From Bacteroidaceae bacterium (lineage in GTDB: Bacteria > Bacteroidota > Bacteroidia > Bacteroidales > Bacteroidaceae): a DNA stretch of 6,109 nucleotides. A program made the translations under genes and the position numbers. The stretch is from contig JAFYMV010000008.1 of NCBI GenBank assembly GCA_017548225.1, positions 1 to 6,109 on the forward strand. Reading direction: 5' to 3'. Position 1 is the first letter of the stretch, and every line of letters begins with the position of its first letter. Under the pieces are notes generated by a model. That model saw nothing but the letters and a program-made list of their open reading frames with translations. It was not told where the DNA came from and ran no database searches. Below, piece after piece: positions 5,739-6,109 of the stretch.

Positions 5739-5795
5739 TGCGACTTGCCTCTTCGGTGAAAAGTAAATAGGAAAGAAAAATAATGTTATAACAAT

Positions 5796-6109
5796 ATGAT
5801 TACAGTTTCAGATCTAGCGATTCAGTTTGGAAAAAGAGTGTTGTACAAGGATGTCAATCTCAAGTTCACTAACGGAAATATCTACGGTGTCATTGGTGCT
5901 AATGGAGCAGGTAAGTCAACCTTTCTGCGCGCCATAAGTGGCGAGTTGGAGCCTACGAAGGGTAGCGTAACTCTTGGCCCCGATGAGCGTCTATCGGTGC
6001 TCAGTCAGGACCACTTCAAGTGGGATCAATATACCGTGCTCAATACCGTATTGATGGGTCACACCGTGCTTTGGGACATCATGAATCAGCGCGATGCGCT
6101 CTATGCTAA
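5796..6109 (+). CDS. ABC-F family ATP-binding protein, N-terminal part (runs off the window)
   Basis: The first 104 residues of an ABC-F protein are present; the frame is still open at the right edge. It begins MITVSDLAIQFGKRVLYKDV, the usual ABC-F start, with Walker A GANGAGKST at residues 34-42 and a Q-loop glutamine at Q71 (SVLSQDHF). The segment from 71 to 104 (DHFKWDQYTVLNTVLMG...ALYA) resembles the YbiT-like branch. Members are soluble, with two ATPase domains joined by a linker; characterised ones act on the ribosome as translation factors or antibiotic-protection factors, not as transporters. The signature, Walker B and second domain lie outside the window, so the subfamily is uncertain. 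The ATG at 5796 follows an AT-rich 57-bp gap with no clear promoter, so read-through from the upstream gene is likely. Confidence 0.93.
   Translation, partial: MITVSDLAIQFGKRVLYKDVNLKFTNGNIYGVIGANGAGKSTFLRAISGELEPTKGSVTLGPDERLSVLSQDHFKWDQYTVLNTVLMGHTVLWDIMNQRDALYA

Noticed and set aside
5702..5750. Terminator after the secreted protein gene (AGGCAAG with CTTGCCT)
   Set aside because: The arms are only 7 bp, lie 35 bp apart with one arm inside the coding end, and have no U-run.

Overview
The window looks like chromosomal DNA of a Bacteroidales bacterium (Bacteroides/Prevotella/Porphyromonas relatives). Three things point there. Good matches to the Bacteroidetes promoter pattern (TTTG upstream, TAnnTTTG near -7) occur before three genes, and no clear Shine-Dalgarno sequences decide the starts. 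The polysaccharide exporter pair has the Bacteroidetes architecture. The GxxExxY-type small nuclease-like protein is also of a kind frequent in that phylum. Species cannot be set from the sequence.

Layout, left to right. Positions 1-971 are a repeat-rich island: two blocks of a complex direct repeat (1-230, running off the left edge, and 690-971) flank one small minus-strand gene for a GxxExxY / PD-(D/E)XK nuclease-like protein (231-611). The left block ends exactly at this gene's stop codon. Each block is built from ~96-bp units with imperfect inverted ends and internal hairpins, separated by a ~40-bp spacer that is itself a hairpin. A strong terminator (991-1016) then closes a minus-strand two-gene operon: wza-like outer-membrane export lipoprotein (3474-4274), overlapping by ATGA with a wzc-like fused chain-length regulator / tyrosine autokinase (1021-3477). 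Together these would control polymer length and export of a capsular or exopolysaccharide. No glycosyltransferase, flippase, polymerase or phosphatase gene is in view, so this is an export-only pair.

The 552-bp divergent intergenic region (4275-4826) holds the wza promoter, a 15-bp palindrome just upstream of it, and a remarkable ~260-bp chain of about eleven back-to-back hairpins (4421-4681) that does not look like coding sequence. It ends with a near-consensus plus-strand promoter (4763-4794) for a secreted protein of unknown function (4827-5738). An ABC-F type ATPase (5796 onward) follows 57 bp later on the same strand and runs off the right edge.

The most interesting parts are (i) the repeat blocks paired with the GxxExxY gene, (ii) the hairpin chain, and (iii) two potentially variable tracts inside the export operon: a hexanucleotide-based Tyr-Gly repeat at the Wzc C-terminus and a C8 run early in wza.
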